Assembly (NCBI GenBank): GCA_017451385.1
Contig: JAFSPS010000054.1
Coordinates: 1 to 34,586, forward strand
Direction: 5' to 3'
Origin: Bacteroidales bacterium
GTDB taxonomy: Bacteria; Bacteroidota; Bacteroidia; Bacteroidales; P3
Length of the DNA: 34,586 bases
A program made the position numbers and the translations under genes. Shown here one piece after another: positions 33,294-34,586 of this stretch. Positions within the stretch are counted from its first letter, which is position 1; the number at the start of each line of letters is the position of its first letter. Under the pieces are notes generated by a model, which was not told where the DNA came from, made no database searches, and saw nothing but the letters and a program-made list of their open reading frames with translations.

Positions 33294-33713
33294 TTATTCC
33301 GTGGCGTACTTTTTTTCAAGCAGGGTGATGAGCCGGTCAATTTGACGGTCTTTGTTTTCGAGCAATGCAATGAGCCTGTCAATATCAGCGGTACGATCAG
33401 ATATTGGCATAATCTCTTTGCCCTGCACATTATTATTGCCAAATGCTGTGTTGGTTATTACATCGGTAGAAATGGTTGGTTCGGGCTTAAGCATATCACC
33501 CTCGCCAAGCACAAGCCATGCACGGTTTATCCTTGGGAAGGCACGTAAGATTTTATCCTGTGTGTCTTTGCCTGCTGGCTTTGTCCCCCTGCAAATACCA
33601 CTTGCATTTTGCGGTGAAAGTCCTATAAGTCCAGCAAACTGATTGTTGTTTCCATCGCAAAACAACTCACGGATTTTGCTTATTCTTTGGCTAATTTCTG
33701 TCTCTTTTCCCAT
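33294..33713 (-). CDS. Phage repressor-like HTH protein, 139 aa
   Basis: The N-terminal HTH runs ISQRISKIRELFCDGNNNQF then AGLIGLSPQNASGICRGTKP. It is followed by ILRAFPRINRAWLVLGEGDM, the usual Bacteroidales prophage repressor pattern. The C-terminus has two direct heptad-like copies (DRLIALLENKDR, DRLITLLEKK), a likely coiled coil for oligomerisation. ATG at 33713 (MGKETEISQ) is preferred to the longer frame from 33755. It is transcribed divergently from the small HTH gene across an AT-rich control region. Confidence 0.78.
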   Translation of the reverse strand: MGKETEISQRISKIRELFCDGNNNQFAGLIGLSPQNASGICRGTKPAGKDTQDKILRAFPRINRAWLVLGEGDMLKPEPTISTDVITNTAFGNNNVQGKEIMPISDRTADIDRLIALLENKDRQIDRLITLLEKKYATE

Positions 33714-33912
33714 TATAATTAGTATATAGTTGATAATTTTCTCTTGATTATACATTACTAATAATCAATAATATATAAATTATTTTGTAAATTATTTAGT
33801 AATATATTTTGTCAATAATAATTTAATTATTAGTTTTGCAAAACAAATCAATCAAAACCACTGCAAATGTACAAAGTTTTATTTAGAAATTTAGTAAAAA
33901 ACTTATAAAAAG
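33714..33912. promoter_or_regulatory. Divergent prophage control region with repeated TAATAA-type words
   Basis: About 200 nt of very AT-rich DNA between repressor and early genes. It contains related words ATTACTAATAATC (33756-33768), ATTTAGTAATAT (33794-33805) and AATAATTTAATTATT (33816-33830) that could serve as operators. The early promoter lies at 33808-33838. Confidence 0.55.
33808..33838 (+). promoter_or_regulatory. Full Bacteroidetes promoter for the early prophage genes
   Basis: TTTG at 33808-33811, a 19-nt spacer, then TAGTTTTG at 33831-33838: both -33 and -7 elements match the consensus at consensus spacing. This is the clearest promoter in the window, 75 nt upstream of the ATG at 33913. 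Confidence 0.75.
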
Positions 33913-34098
33913 ATGAAAAAATTATTAAACAAAGGACGGTCGAGATTGCTGGAACGCAATCGAAACATTCGCAAGATGTACGAAAAATACATCAGCCAAG
34001 GGTCGGACAAAACAGCCACAATGGAGTATGTCGCCAATGAGTTTGGTCTATCTGTCCCACGGATATACCAAATTGTCAATTCAAAGGAGGAAGAATAG
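33913..34098 (+). CDS. Small prophage HTH protein, 61 aa
   Basis: A basic N-terminus (KKLLNKGRSRLLERNRNIRK) precedes a helix-turn-helix-like C-terminal half (MEYVANEFGLSVPRIYQIV). Small proteins of this type open the early region of many Bacteroidales prophages. It follows the early promoter, and its stop lies 2 nt before the ATPase gene, so both are probably co-transcribed. Confidence 0.7.
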   Translation: MKKLLNKGRSRLLERNRNIRKMYEKYISQGSDKTATMEYVANEFGLSVPRIYQIVNSKEEE

Positions 34099-34100
34099 CC

Positions 34101-34586
34101 ATGAGAGTAGAACTTAAAGAAATGCACCTGCGCAATTTCAAAGGTGTGCTTGACAAGACCTACACGTTTTCTCACAACACTATAGTGAGAGGAACTAACG
34201 GCACTGGCAAGACCACTCTGAATGACGCTTTCATGTTTTGCTTGTTCGGCAAGGATAGCAAGGGAAATACCAACTTCGGTTACAAACGCAGAGACAGTGA
34301 ATGCAATGTTGTTCACAATCTGGAATATTCGGTTGAGGTTGTTCTGATTGTTGATGGTGTCGAGAAACGCTTTGAGCGAACCATGACGGAGAAATGGACG
34401 AAACCCAGAGGCGGCAAGGAAAAGGTGTTGAGCGGACATGAGGGCTCGTACTACCTCAACCGAGTGAACGTGACGCAGAAAGACTTCAATGCTGCTGTTG
34501 CCACACTGGCAAGCGACGAAGTGCTACGCATGATGACTGACGTAAGTTACTTCATGTCCTTGAAAGATGACATCAAGAAACGGATG
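34101..34586 (+). CDS. RecF/SMC-like AAA ATPase, N-terminal part (3' end outside window)
   Basis: 162 codons are visible. MRVELKEMHLRNFKGVLDKT and Walker A GTNGTGKTTL, then FCLFGKDS, are the standard start of the AAA_23/RecF/SbcC-type ATPases used in phage recombination. An AAAGGAGG site at 34083-34090 supports the ATG at 34101. The coiled-coil and Walker B parts lie beyond the window. A 178-residue minus-strand frame here is its shadow. Confidence 0.82.
   Translation, partial: MRVELKEMHLRNFKGVLDKTYTFSHNTIVRGTNGTGKTTLNDAFMFCLFGKDSKGNTNFGYKRRDSECNVVHNLEYSVEVVLIVDGVEKRFERTMTEKWTKPRGGKEKVLSGHEGSYYLNRVNVTQKDFNAAVATLASDEVLRMMTDVSYFMSLKDDIKKRM

Larger units (their letters stand above)
31853..34586. 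mobile_element. One end of a prophage-like element (continues beyond window)
   Basis: The host ATPase gene breaks off near 31830-31852. What follows is a lysogeny-type module: two minus-strand HTH regulators around a nuclease gene, a divergent AT-rich control region, a small plus-strand HTH gene, and a RecF/SMC-like ATPase typical of phage recombination regions. No integrase, transposase or structural gene is in view, so the exact boundary and type (temperate phage or transposable phage) are unresolved. Confidence 0.65.

Noticed and set aside
33903-34439. 178-residue minus-strand frame
   Set aside because: Antisense to the small HTH gene and the RecF/SMC-like ATPase, both of which have good starts, ribosome sites and recognisable motifs.

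Overview
The window looks like chromosomal DNA of a Bacteroidales bacterium, most probably Prevotella-like. The clues are perfect -7 boxes of the Bacteroidetes type (TAnnTTTG) upstream of several genes, weak or absent Shine-Dalgarno sites at many starts, a large DUF4175-type membrane/coiled-coil protein, a FISUMP-like surface-protein remnant, and gene neighbourhoods typical of that order. This is inferred from sequence features only; no database search was run.

Layout. 1-900: the 3' end of an Rpn-family nuclease gene, a terminator, and a frameshifted small gene. 894-5231 (minus strand): a methylated-DNA repair methyltransferase, a small Asp/Tyr-rich protein, and a 1148-aa DUF4175-type protein. 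5673-19495 (plus strand): a nearly continuous 14-kb defence-type island. Its order is SNF2 helicase with a PLD-like N-terminus, four-helix-bundle protein, DUF4391, class III Fic, an unknown 248-aa protein, an AlbA_2/Schlafen-type ATP-binding protein, type III methyltransferase Mod, RhuM, and type III restriction helicase-nuclease Res. 19720-22572 (minus): a helical-repeat-like protein, then deoC, a SanA/DUF218 protein and rpiB. 23229-31057 (plus): fabH-fabF-fabZ-fabG-etfB-etfA-acyl-CoA dehydrogenase. 31058-31852: remnants (the C-terminus of a FISUMP protein, and a truncated AAA_14-type ATPase with an intact operator and promoter). 31853-34586: the end of a prophage-like element with two minus-strand regulators, an HsdR_N-type nuclease, a divergent promoter, a small HTH protein and the start of a RecF/SMC-like ATPase.

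How the genes may work together. Mod and Res form a textbook type III restriction-modification pair. The helicase/DUF4391 pair upstream, the Fic enzyme that overlaps DUF4391 by 4 nt, and RhuM lodged between mod and res suggest a multi-component anti-phage island with a possible toxic (AMPylation) arm. The fab-etf-acd block encodes every step of a fatty-acyl elongation cycle except ACP and a classical enoyl reductase. An ETF-linked acyl-CoA dehydrogenase sits where the reductase would be expected.

The most unusual non-coding signals are three. (i) A 24-nt inverted repeat encloses the four-helix-bundle gene inside the defence operon, with 23 of 24 positions able to pair as RNA. (ii) Similar short-word inverted arrays fill most spacers of the fab-etf-acd block. 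(iii) Three consecutive GC-rich hairpins, one of them a perfect 26-bp palindrome, lie inside the mod reading frame.
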